Assembly (NCBI GenBank): GCA_029556265.1
Contig: JAKQFH010000013.1
Location: 1 to 50,718 of the forward strand
Reading direction: 5' to 3'
Source: Chloroflexota bacterium
Lineage (GTDB): Bacteria > Chloroflexota > Anaerolineae > Anaerolineales > Anaerolineaceae
DNA: 50,718 bases
Notes under the pieces: generated by a model
What the model was told of the DNA's origin: nothing
Database searches by the model: none
What the model saw: the letters and a program-made list of their open reading frames with translations, nothing else
In this document: positions 33,481 through 41,381 of the stretch, one piece after another
Layout of the letters: each line of letters begins with the position of its first letter
Position numbering within the stretch: position 1 is the stretch's first letter
Program-made: the position numbers and the translations under genes

Positions 33481-34365
33481 ATGAACAGTATCGCACCCGG
33501 AAAAAAACAGAATAGAATGCGGCGCGGGGCTTTGTTAACCTTCCTGCTCCTTTTTCTCTTCATTGCGGGTTGTCTGCCACAGCCCGAGTCAGGGCAGGTT
33601 CCAGGTATAACAGCGGTGGGTGGCTCAACGCCCGCTCCCGTTTCTCCGGCGGGCTGGTGGCAGCCTGCTGTGGGCTTAACCTGGCAAATACAGCTCAGCG
33701 AACCCGAGGTTGATACTTCGGTTGACGCGAACGTGTTTGAAGTGGACCTTTACGTTGACCAATCTGTCATCGACGCGCTGCACGCCAAAGGCAGCCGGGT
33801 TGTGTGTTATGTCAGCGTGGGCTCGTACGAAGACTGGCGCCCGGACGCGGCACAGTTCCCCGCCGAACTGCTTGGGAAGGATTACGAAGGCTGGCCGGGC
33901 GAAAAATGGCTGGATATCCGCCAGATAGATAAGTTGGCACCCATTTTGCGGGCGCGCCTGGACTTATGCAAAACGAAGGGCTTTGACGCGCTTGAGCCGG
34001 ATAACCTGGAGAGCTACACCAACGACACCGGCTTCCCCCTGACCTACGCTGACCAACTGCGGTTTGCTTTGTGGTTGGCGGAAGAGGCTCACGCGCGCGG
34101 GCTTGCCATCGCCCAGAAGAACGCCCCAGACCAGGCAGGCGACCTGGCAGGGCTCTATGATTTTGCTGTCATTGAAGACGCCTTCTATTACGATTGGGCG
34201 GATGAGATGAGCGTTTATATCCAGGCTGGCAAACCTGTTTTCGCGGTGGAATATACTGACCTGGAATGGAATTTCATGGATTACTGCCGGGCTTCCCGGA
34301 AGCTCGGGTTCAGCCTGATTCTGAAGCATCGGGAACTGGATAATTGGCTGAAAACCTGCCCATAA
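33481..34365 (+). CDS. GH114-like endo-alpha-1,4-polygalactosaminidase lipoprotein
   Basis: A 294-residue secreted lipoprotein: basic N-terminus, hydrophobic helix and lipobox IAGC (Cys about 31), then a Pro/Ser linker and a TIM-barrel of the GH114/TM1410 group. Conserved signs are LTWQIQLS, VVCYVSVGSYEDWRPD, KGFDALEPDNLESY (acidic pair at the barrel mouth) and IAQKNAPDQ. Such proteins cut galactosaminogalactan-type polysaccharides. Attached to the cell surface, it probably degrades or remodels amino-sugar polymers of neighbours or of a biofilm. Substrate not proven. Confidence 0.8.
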   Translation: MNSIAPGKKQNRMRRGALLTFLLLFLFIAGCLPQPESGQVPGITAVGGSTPAPVSPAGWWQPAVGLTWQIQLSEPEVDTSVDANVFEVDLYVDQSVIDALHAKGSRVVCYVSVGSYEDWRPDAAQFPAELLGKDYEGWPGEKWLDIRQIDKLAPILRARLDLCKTKGFDALEPDNLESYTNDTGFPLTYADQLRFALWLAEEAHARGLAIAQKNAPDQAGDLAGLYDFAVIEDAFYYDWADEMSVYIQAGKPVFAVEYTDLEWNFMDYCRASRKLGFSLILKHRELDNWLKTCP

Positions 34366-34711
34366 GCCGGCTGAAAACGCACTGCTTTCCAGCGCGAACA
34401 CCCCTCCCCGCTTAAATTCCTTTCAAGTTTGCTGCGCGGGCTGGCGCGGGTTTCTTTGCGCGCGAAGCCCGCTTTGTTTTCAAACAGACTGCCAGAGATA
34501 CCTTGCGCGGTGGGCGTGTGAACGTTTGGCGCGCTCAATAATGCTTGAGCGTTAGAAACGCGCCCGGGAAATTTGCGCAGCAGGTCGCGCGCTCGCGCAG
34601 TCAGGGCAGGCGCGATTTAAACCAGAACCCGGAGGTGGTTTGCGCGGACCATCCCCCGGGTTGGGAACGCTAACCTGGGGCTTGTTCGTCAACTGGCGCG
34701 GCTGAAACTTG
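34366..34711. other. Convergent intergenic region, no gene
   Basis: Lies between two converging genes. It contains the hairpin CGCTCAA/TTGAGCG (34532-34551) and several GC-rich inverted motifs but no reading frame with coding character. The hairpin may act as a two-way terminator although it lacks a T tract. Confidence 0.35.
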
Positions 34712-35638
34712 TCACCCCTGGGCGTGTGCCGCCAGGGAGGCCGCGATTTGCCCGCCAAGCAGCGCGTTGTTATATACCAACTGCAGGTTCGCCTCCAGGC
34801 TTTTCCCACCGGTCTGGGCGGTAATCTCGCTCAGCAGGAACGGGGTGATTTCCTTTCCGGTAACATTCTTATCCCGCGCGGCCGCGACTGCCTTTTCGAT
34901 AATTCCGTCAATGTAGATATGATCCAGGGAATACGCTTCGGGGATCGGGTTCACAACCAAGACACCGCCGCGCATATTCAGCTGAGATTTGGCAATCACG
35001 ATTTGTGCGATTTCATCCGCGGAATCCGCTCTTTCGACCAGCTTGATCTCGCTGCGCGCCGAGAAAAATGCCGGCAGCACATCAGTCCGATAACCAATCA
35101 CGGGGACGCCTTTAGTTTCCAGGTATTCCATCGTGCGGGGAAGGTCCAGAATGGCCTTGGCGCCGGCGCACACCACAACGACATCCGTCTGAGCAAGTTC
35201 TTCCAGGTCAGCCGAGACATCCATCGTTTCTTCATAGCCGCGGTGTACTCCGCCAATCCCACCGGTGACAAACACCCTAATGCCTGCCAGATGTGCCCCG
35301 TACATGGTCGTCGCGACGGTTGTGGCGCCAAGCTGTTTCCGGGCAATCACACCCGGCAGGTCGCGCATGGAAACCTTCGCGACAGGTTTTGATTTGGCGA
35401 GGATTTCCAGTTCTTCTTTCGAAAGCCCGACTTTTATCTTCCCATCCATGATAGCGATTGTGGCTGGCACAGCCCCGGCCTCGCGGATTATCGACTCCAC
35501 TTTGTTCGCCATCTGAACATTCTGCGGATACGGCATGCCGTGTGAGATGATTGTCGATTCGAGAGCGACCACAGCCCCACCTGATTCCAGTGCCGCATTT
35601 ATCTCGGGCTGAACTTCTACCAGATTATTTTTTTGCAT
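34712..35638 (-). CDS. psuG: Pseudouridine-5'-phosphate glycosidase
   Basis: A 308-residue cytoplasmic enzyme that splits pseudouridine 5'-phosphate into uracil and ribose-5-phosphate. Family marks: VALESTIISHGMPYPQN (catalytic Glu), TVATTMYGAHLAGIRVFVTG, GGIGGVHRG, and the Schiff-base lysine in VVCAGAKAILDL. Full family length. It follows the PfkB kinase by 23 bases on the same strand, and that kinase would supply its substrate; together they form the psuK-psuG pathway for recycling modified RNA nucleosides. Confidence 0.93.
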   Translation of the reverse strand: MQKNNLVEVQPEINAALESGGAVVALESTIISHGMPYPQNVQMANKVESIIREAGAVPATIAIMDGKIKVGLSKEELEILAKSKPVAKVSMRDLPGVIARKQLGATTVATTMYGAHLAGIRVFVTGGIGGVHRGYEETMDVSADLEELAQTDVVVVCAGAKAILDLPRTMEYLETKGVPVIGYRTDVLPAFFSARSEIKLVERADSADEIAQIVIAKSQLNMRGGVLVVNPIPEAYSLDHIYIDGIIEKAVAAARDKNVTGKEITPFLLSEITAQTGGKSLEANLQLVYNNALLGGQIAASLAAHAQG

Positions 35639-35661
35639 CGGTTTCTCCTAAATGTTGTAGT

Positions 35662-36651
35662 TTAATTGACAGAACCCTGGGGCGGCGCGCAAAAAACAGA
35701 AACGGCTCCCCGTTGTTGGACCACTTTGGCAGCCAGGCTGTTGCCGGATTTGAGCCAATCTTCCGGGTGCTCATTCCGCATATACGCTGCCAGAAAGCCG
35801 GCATTGAAGGAATCCCCTGCTCCGGTTGTGTCCACAGGCTTAATCTGAAGCGCCGGAGCCTGGTAAATGGAATCAGACGGGACCAAGGCGCCATCGGCCA
35901 GCTCAAATCCAGTTTGGATGGACATCCAGGCGCCTTTGGAACCAAGCTTCACCGCCACGCATTTTGACAAGCGCGCGGCTTTTTCAAACACCCCGCTTTG
36001 GTCTTCTTCTCCGGTGAGAATCTGTAATTCGCGCAGGTTTGGCAGCAGGATATCGGTCAGCTCCAACATCCTGCCGCGAGTCTCGGGGGGCACATCGCCA
36101 ATCAGGGGAGACGGATCCAGCGCGACGAGCCTGCCTGCATCCCGGGCGTATTCGGCAGCGGAGAGAATAAGCTTTGCCTGCTCGGGATAAAGCAGCTGGT
36201 AACCTGAGGTGAGCAGGAGCCTGCAGCGATCCAGGCTTGCGACAAGCCCGGGCTCGAAAGCCAGCGCTTGGGAGGACGCGCCGCGGAAGGAGAACATAGT
36301 CCGCTCGGAGTTGCGCTCAATCATCGTAACGGTAAAGCCCGTCCCCTCGCCGTATTGAATGCCGGAAATATCCACGCCCACAGCCCGCATCTGTTCCAAA
36401 ATCAACTCGCCGTCCGGGTCTTTGCCAATCGTCCCGCAAAATTTGGTAGGCACGCCCAAATACGCCAGGGCAATCGCGGTATTCGCGGCGGAACCGCCGA
36501 CGTTTTTGGAGGCGGAAAGAATTGCGGTATCCTCGCCGGGTTTGGGCATGCGCTCAATCCAGTATTGATGGTCAATCAGCGCGTCGCCGATGACCAGGAC
36601 TTGATTGCCTGAAGGCTCGGCGGCAGATAAATGTTTCAGAGGACGATCCAT
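35662..36651 (-). CDS. psuK: PfkB-family kinase, probable pseudouridine kinase
   Basis: A 329-residue ribokinase-like enzyme. Seen: an early GDALIDHQYWIE, the sugar-binding NVGGSAANTAIALAYLG, and the catalytic/anion-hole motif DTTGAGDSFNAGF near residue 285. Many PfkB kinases look alike; the assignment to pseudouridine rests on its tight linkage to psuG. I start at 36651 (MDRPLKHL) because GGGGAGG lies seven bases upstream; the open frame extends further but without ribosome site or family similarity. Confidence 0.82.
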   Translation of the reverse strand: MDRPLKHLSAAEPSGNQVLVIGDALIDHQYWIERMPKPGEDTAILSASKNVGGSAANTAIALAYLGVPTKFCGTIGKDPDGELILEQMRAVGVDISGIQYGEGTGFTVTMIERNSERTMFSFRGASSQALAFEPGLVASLDRCRLLLTSGYQLLYPEQAKLILSAAEYARDAGRLVALDPSPLIGDVPPETRGRMLELTDILLPNLRELQILTGEEDQSGVFEKAARLSKCVAVKLGSKGAWMSIQTGFELADGALVPSDSIYQAPALQIKPVDTTGAGDSFNAGFLAAYMRNEHPEDWLKSGNSLAAKVVQQRGAVSVFCAPPQGSVN

Positions 36652-37230
36652 CACGCGGCCTCCCCATCGGGTAAGTTCAGGATGTTTCTTCGCATCAATC
36701 GGACTCCATGATAATTTTGCCAGGTCGCCGCAACACTTCACGCGCGGTGCCAACCCGCGATGGTTTAATCAGCGGAAATTGTATCATCAAACCCATAAAA
36801 AAGCCGAAAAAGTGGAATGCGAGAGGGCGGCTGCAGTTGACAGCTTACCCGGTATAAATCGACTTTGGCGTACATTCTGAAAGCTGGAACCATCCAGGCT
36901 TCCCTCGTTTTCTGCGAGAGGTTGCGGGTATGGAAGGTTAGCGGGAAAGATTTGATCCGTGCGGAAAAGCACTTCGGATTGGGAGGCCCGCAAACTGTGA
37001 ATTCAGGAATTAGTTCGGTGACTCCCCACACCGATCACTACCAGGGCGGGATTTGCGGAGTCCCTCAGTGTTGATTTTTTTGGGCGGCCTTGAGGTCTTG
37101 AGAGATTGGAATGAAAAACAGATATTGCTTCTGGAACACCCGTCACGGTAGAGCTTAGAACATCGCGGTTTTTCGAAAATTCCTTTTATTCGGAGGCTAA
37201 TACAACCGACCGGAGCCCTTTTGGGGAGTA
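36652..37230. other. Intergenic region left of the island, no confident gene
   Basis: Contains the promoter region of psuK and a plus-strand open frame (36865-37074) without ribosome site or recognisable similarity. The sequence has a relic-like, mixed character up to the first tRNA-Met fragment. Confidence 0.3.
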
Positions 37231-37259
37231 AAAAACCAGAGCCCGACGGGCTCTGGTTT
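37231..37259 (-). terminator. Terminator attached to tRNA-Met fragment 1
   Basis: On the minus strand, stem AAACCAGAGCC/GGCTCTGGTTT with a short loop and a run of T follows the acceptor end of the tRNA fragment at 37265-37305, as it would follow a functional tRNA. Confidence 0.85.
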
Positions 37260-37264
37260 GACTC

Positions 37265-37305
37265 TAGTAGCGGGGAGCGGATTCGAACCACTGAACTCCG
37301 GGTTA
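37265..37305 (-). repeat. tRNA-Met 3'-half fragment 1 (att-like)
   Basis: Minus strand: T arm with GGTTCGAATCC, acceptor CCCCGCTA and the start of the anticodon stem region (AACCCGGAG). Diverged at the T-stem (GCGG side) and breaks off just before the CAT anticodon. The most decayed copy with fragment 2, consistent with being the oldest. It lies ten bases past the stop of the AhpD-like gene. Confidence 0.8.
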
Positions 37306-37315
37306 GGCACTCAAA

Positions 37316-37774
37316 TTAATGAGTTGCTGGCTGGTATGAGCCCACGGTCGTTTGGAAGGAAACATTAAGACGGTTCCATCCGTTGATCGCGATGATCGCA
37401 TAGGTTAGATCAACCAGTTCTTTCTCGGTAAAATGGCGCCGCATCTCAGCATAGAGCTCGTCTGTAATCTCTTCTTGCGAAATCATCGTGACTGCTTCAG
37501 CCCAGGCTAATGCTGCCCGTTCGCGTTCAGTATAGAAAGGCGCTTCCTGCCAGGCAGACACCAAGTAGAGGCGCTGTTCGGTCTCGCCACGTGCGCGGGC
37601 GTCTTTGGTATGCATATCCAGGCACCAGGCGCAGTGATTGATTTGTGAAACACGTATTTTAACGAGCTCAAGCAAGTTGACATCAAGACCAGAACGATGC
37701 ACATAACTCTCTAATCCAAGCATGCTTTTAAAGCCATCGGGAGCGGTCGATTTGTAATCAAGTCTCTGTTTCAT
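37316..37774 (-). CDS. AhpD-like / carboxymuconolactone decarboxylase-family peroxidase
   Basis: A 152-residue all-helical protein with the alkylhydroperoxidase core motif NHCAWCLDMHTKDAR (C48-x2-C51-x3-H55), a redox-active cysteine pair that reduces peroxides. It belongs to the subgroup of about 150 residues with WAEAVTMIS and the end AIIAINGWNRLNVSFQT. I start at 37774 (MKQRLDYK) because AAGGGA lies six bases upstream. It is the only gene between tRNA-Met fragments 1 and 2 and is therefore cassette cargo. Confidence 0.88.
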   Translation of the reverse strand: MKQRLDYKSTAPDGFKSMLGLESYVHRSGLDVNLLELVKIRVSQINHCAWCLDMHTKDARARGETEQRLYLVSAWQEAPFYTERERAALAWAEAVTMISQEEITDELYAEMRRHFTEKELVDLTYAIIAINGWNRLNVSFQTTVGSYQPATH

Positions 37775-38004
37775 GTTGTATCCCTTTCTAAACAAAAAGA
37801 TTATTATTTGAGAATCCATTGTAGCACGGGGAATTCAGGCTGCCATACTGATGCACAAGGGGCAAACAAATATATCAGGACCCCATGAGTCCTGGCAAAG
37901 TAGTTTGGAGCCGAAATAGTGCCCCCTGCGGATATTCGCCTGTGACCGCAATCTGTCCCCGCAAAGCAGGGCAAACAACTGAGCTATCTTTATGGGAACA
38001 AAAA

Positions 38005-38030
38005 TGAGGCATCATCTTGTTGAAGCCTCT
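38005..38030 (-). terminator. Weak terminator attached to tRNA-Met fragment 2
   Basis: Minus strand stem GAGGC/GCCTC with a 14-base loop followed by five T. Located just past the acceptor end of the fragment at 38037. The 37775-38004 stretch before it holds no gene. Confidence 0.5.
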
Positions 38031-38036
38031 CTCCAG

Positions 38037-38078
38037 GTAGCGGGGAGCGGATCGAACGACTGACCTCCGGGTTATGAA
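38037..38078 (-). repeat. tRNA-Met 3'-half fragment 2 (att-like)
   Basis: Same segment as fragments 3 and 4 but with a base missing in the T loop (GGATCGAAC on the plus strand) and other changes. Ends at the anticodon loop (TTCATAA on the minus strand). Followed on the plus side by a stretch homologous to that beside fragment 4. Confidence 0.8.
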
Positions 38079-38265
38079 TCAAAATCCTGAATCCGTGCTA
38101 TGTGCAAGGCAGGCTCTGCAAACCCTGGCACCGCCCGCCAGGGCAGGTGTCAGCCGACCTGACGAACGCTGGCGCACTCTTGCCGGACACGCTGCGGCTC
38201 TACAAGGGGATGTAAGTGCTAATCGGTTTTCGTTTAGCAGCTGTCTAACGTGGGTTTGGCAAGAC
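38079..38265. repeat. Cassette-end repeat, copy A
   Basis: Begins TCAAAATCCTGAATCCGTGC and shares with 48811-48950 several blocks in order, including GGCTCTGCAAA, CAGCCGACCTGACGAAC, CACGCTGCGG and AACGTGGGTT. This copy has an extra hairpin segment CCTGGC/GCCAGG. Both copies sit immediately beside a tRNA-Met fragment, so this is probably the conserved end of a family of integrative elements and may carry recombinase arm sites. Confidence 0.7.
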
Positions 38266-38375
38266 ATTCCCAGACGACAATCGTTATTATTAATTAATAA
38301 GAAAATTACTCAACTTATGATTGAAGTGTAAATTTTACATTGACCTAACCCACAAGACTTATCAGCCCTATGCCA

Positions 38376-40718
38376 TTATTCAATTTGGGTTAGCTTGAAG
38401 ATGAGGATCTTAATCCAATCTGCACAGGGAAGATATAACGCCACCACCAGCAAACTAATAAGCACATACGATAGTGGGATAGCAGTCATTAAAATGCCCT
38501 GCGAGGCAAAGATTCCCACCAGAATAATATCAGCCAGTGTGCCGAGCAGCATCCAGCGGCTGGGTCGGGAGTTCCAGAAATGGAGACGATCACGCACGAG
38601 GTATACATTGACCTGACCGGTGAAAACCAGCATCACGAACATCAGTGTTTGCAGTTGATTTAGCGGAAGGTGCAGCACATTGTTGGCCACATATAAGAAT
38701 CCAAACGATAGCAGTAACACCGGCAGAGCAAGCCCGAAAGAGGCCACCATCAGCGGCGGGATTTTCCAATGATCCGGTTTGAGTGAATAAGAGACGTTGT
38801 CTGTGGCAAGTGACATGCTGACAAAATCATTTGCAAACAGCAGCAAGATGATTTGGAGCGGTGTGATCACGAACTCGCGGGTCAGGATAAACCCCAGGCT
38901 CAGGAACAGTGAGATTTGGAAAGTCTTGATGATTTTGTTGAGCGTGTAAGTTAACATGCGCTGGTAAATTCGGCGGCTGGTTTTAACCGCGTCCAGGATA
39001 TTGCTTAATCCCTCTTTGGTCAGTACCACGCTTGCTGCGGCTTTTGCCACGTCGGTGGCGCTTGCCACCGCGATACCTACTTCCGCTTGTTTTAGTGCTG
39101 GCGCGTCATTAACACCATCGCCGGTCATCCCCACGATTTGACCAGACTTTTGCAGTCCCTGTACGAGGAGGAATTTATCTTCAGGGAACACACCCGCAAA
39201 AATGTCGCAATCCAGCGTGCCTTCTTGATGAATATTGAGCAGCTTTTCACCAGAACAGGGTTCTCCAACGATCCCTACCTGCGCCGCCACCGCTTTGGCC
39301 GTGAGTGCATCGTCACCGGTCACCATCACCACGCGTACGCCCAGGTTGTCGAGTTCCTCGATCAGGGTTTTGGAATCAGGGCGAGGAGTATCCTGCAGCC
39401 CGAGCAGACCAACCAATTGGAAGGGTCCGGAATCGGGGCCGACTGCGACTGCCAGGACGCGATTCCCGGATGCAGCAAATTCTGCAACATCTGCGTTGAT
39501 ATCTTGTTCCCCTGTGAGCGCGGTGATCGCCTGTGGAGCGCCTTTCAGAATTCGCAGGTTGTTTCCCTCCGGCTGCGCGATGAGTGCCTCTGACCTTTTC
39601 GTCGCCGGTTCAAATGGGGTGAAGTCGAGGCGTTCTCCGGCCAGCTGAATTTGCCGGTCCTGCGCTCCGGCGAGAATGGCAAGGTCAAGCGGATCCTGCG
39701 TGGCAGCACGGGAGGCTTGCGCTCCAAATCGGATGACATCTTCCTCCCGATAAGGAGGGTAGGCGCGGATAGCGTTCAGCTTGAGGCTGTTCTCAGTAAT
39801 GGTACCGGTCTTATCACTGGCCAGAATGGTCATCGCAGCGGCTTCTTCGATGGCGGAAAGGCGAGCGACAAGGACGCCCTGCTTTGCCAAGTTAGCTGCG
39901 CCGAGGGCGGTGGCGACGGTAAACGTGGCCGGCAGCGATACCGGAACGGAAACAACCAGGATGATGAGAGCAAAGGGCAGAATCTGATGCCAGGCTATTT
40001 GAGCGTATAAGGCATAGATGGTAATAATAGCAACCAGGATAGCATCAGCCATGACTAAGTATTTCACGATGGTAAAAATGATCTCTTCAAGGTGGCTTAC
40101 AGTCTTTGCCTCACGCACCAGTTCAGCGGTCTTGCCGAATTTGGTGTTCACGCCTGTACTGGTGATCTCGCAAGTTGTTTCGCCGCGTTTGATAACCGCG
40201 CCAGCATACACCATTTGCTCAGCACCTGCTTCCATCGGCAGTGATTCGCCCGTCAGGGCGGATTGGTCTACTTCCACCTGTCCGTCAATGAGAATGGCAT
40301 CAGCAGGGATAAGGTCGCCCATGCGCAGATGGATGATATCACCTGGCACGATGTCCTCGGCCTGGATCCTTTGCCATTGACCGTCACGGCGCGTGGTGAC
40401 CTGAACCGTCAGCTTTTGACGCAGGAGTGAAAGTGCATTATGGGCACGATTTTCCTGGGTAAAGCTCAGGAGGGCATTGAAGACGAGCAAGGCTCCGATG
40501 ACGATTGCTTCAGTATTCTTGCCAAGATACAGTTCGAGCAGAATGGTGACCTCAAGCATCCAGGGGACAGGTGCCCAGAACTTCTTAAGGAACACCAACA
40601 ACGGATTTCGTTTGGCCTCAGGTATCGTGTTCAGACCATATTTTTTCAACCGTTCAGCAGCTTCTGCAGAAGTCAGCCCGGTTAATGGGTTTGTGGAGCC
40701 AGTTTTAGGCGTGTTCAT
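38376..40718 (-). CDS. Plasma-membrane proton-type P-ATPase (type IIIA)
   Basis: A 780-residue ion pump. Domain order: cation-ATPase N-terminal segment (GLTSAEAAERLKKYGLNTIP), helices M1-M2, actuator domain with LTGESLP, M3-M4 with VVSVPVSLPATFTVA, phosphorylation motif SDKTGTIT, nucleotide-binding domain, hinge GDGVNDAPALKQAEVGIAVA, and M5-M10. The PVSLPA helix and short length are those of H+-exporting plasma-membrane ATPases of plants, fungi and some bacteria and archaea. I start at 40718 (MNTPKTG); the frame could begin at GTG 40820. It is the only gene between fragments 2 and 3, so it is cassette cargo, probably conferring acid or energy-stress tolerance. Confidence 0.88.
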   Translation of the reverse strand: MNTPKTGSTNPLTGLTSAEAAERLKKYGLNTIPEAKRNPLLVFLKKFWAPVPWMLEVTILLELYLGKNTEAIVIGALLVFNALLSFTQENRAHNALSLLRQKLTVQVTTRRDGQWQRIQAEDIVPGDIIHLRMGDLIPADAILIDGQVEVDQSALTGESLPMEAGAEQMVYAGAVIKRGETTCEITSTGVNTKFGKTAELVREAKTVSHLEEIIFTIVKYLVMADAILVAIITIYALYAQIAWHQILPFALIILVVSVPVSLPATFTVATALGAANLAKQGVLVARLSAIEEAAAMTILASDKTGTITENSLKLNAIRAYPPYREEDVIRFGAQASRAATQDPLDLAILAGAQDRQIQLAGERLDFTPFEPATKRSEALIAQPEGNNLRILKGAPQAITALTGEQDINADVAEFAASGNRVLAVAVGPDSGPFQLVGLLGLQDTPRPDSKTLIEELDNLGVRVVMVTGDDALTAKAVAAQVGIVGEPCSGEKLLNIHQEGTLDCDIFAGVFPEDKFLLVQGLQKSGQIVGMTGDGVNDAPALKQAEVGIAVASATDVAKAAASVVLTKEGLSNILDAVKTSRRIYQRMLTYTLNKIIKTFQISLFLSLGFILTREFVITPLQIILLLFANDFVSMSLATDNVSYSLKPDHWKIPPLMVASFGLALPVLLLSFGFLYVANNVLHLPLNQLQTLMFVMLVFTGQVNVYLVRDRLHFWNSRPSRWMLLGTLADIILVGIFASQGILMTAIPLSYVLISLLVVALYLPCADWIKILIFKLTQIE

Positions 40719-41116
40719 TTTCGATAAATTGTAATACAAATTAAAAGTGGGTAATTTCAAAAAAAATTGTAATGTATGACAGGAGTCAACTTTTTTTGGA
40801 TTTCTGACTTCAATTTCCACATTATCACTTTAACAGTAAGGAACTGCTATTTTGTTGCGGTGTGCTAGAACTTGACTTTACAAATCCCAAAGGACTACAA
40901 AGAATCAGGACCAGCATGAACTGTGTGTAAGTATCCTTCTTTTTATGGCATCCCTAGGTGTTGCGATTTGTAGAATCCTAACCGTCGGGAGGGTATGTAA
41001 CCATTGAGATAGTCATGATATCAATAACCCCGTCGAGATTAATTGGTTGTCCTTTAAACGAACTCCCGTTGTCCCAGATGAAAAATAAAATAATCAGGAA
41101 TTACGCAGGTTAAACC
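40719..41116. other. Intergenic stretch right of the P-ATPase, no gene
   Basis: AT-rich leader of the P-ATPase followed by sequence without coding character up to fragment 3. 41192-41381, right of fragment 3, is likewise empty. Confidence 0.3.
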
Positions 41117-41138
41117 AAAAACGACCACAGCTGGTCGT
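41117..41138 (-). terminator. Terminator attached to tRNA-Met fragment 3
   Basis: Minus strand stem ACGACCA/TGGTCGT around a 4-base centre, followed by five T and GGTTTAACC. Nearly identical in sequence and spacing to the terminator beside fragment 4. Confidence 0.85.
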
Positions 41139-41146
41139 CTTGGAAG

Positions 41147-41191
41147 TAGTAGCGGGGAGTGGATTCGAACCACTGACCTCCGGGTTATGAG
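41147..41191 (-). repeat. tRNA-Met 3'-half fragment 3 (att-like)
   Basis: 45 bases identical to fragment 4 (48766-48810). Minus strand: loop CTCATAA (anticodon CAT), stem CCCGG, variable loop, T arm AGTGG-TTCGAAT-CCACT, acceptor CCCCGCT. Identity stops exactly at the 5' side of the anticodon loop, as expected of an integrase core site. Confidence 0.9.
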
Positions 41192-41381
41192 ATATTTTCC
41201 CGGTTTCGGAACGTTTTTCACTCAGGCTCCGCATTTTAGCCTGGCCTGAGAGACGCTCTTCTGAAGAGGCTGGAGGATCTTTGGTTACGAGTTATTAGAC
41301 GTATGATAGCGACTTTTTATGACTGGGTCAAGTAGGACTTTTTTCATGACCCGGAGGGGGATGGTTAGCAGTAGTTTGAAA

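Noticed and set aside
32108-33496. A 462-codon minus-strand open frame across hppA and deoC
   Set aside because: Pure antisense of two well-recognised genes with GC-rich codons; no protein-like sequence.
36865-37074. A 69-codon plus-strand frame left of the island
   Set aside because: No ribosome site, no recognisable motif, and it lies in relic-like sequence.
37961-37991. AACTGAGCTA near 37978 considered as the D arm of a tRNA 5' half
   Set aside because: No matching second D-stem strand and no acceptor pairing with the fragment at 38037; probably chance.
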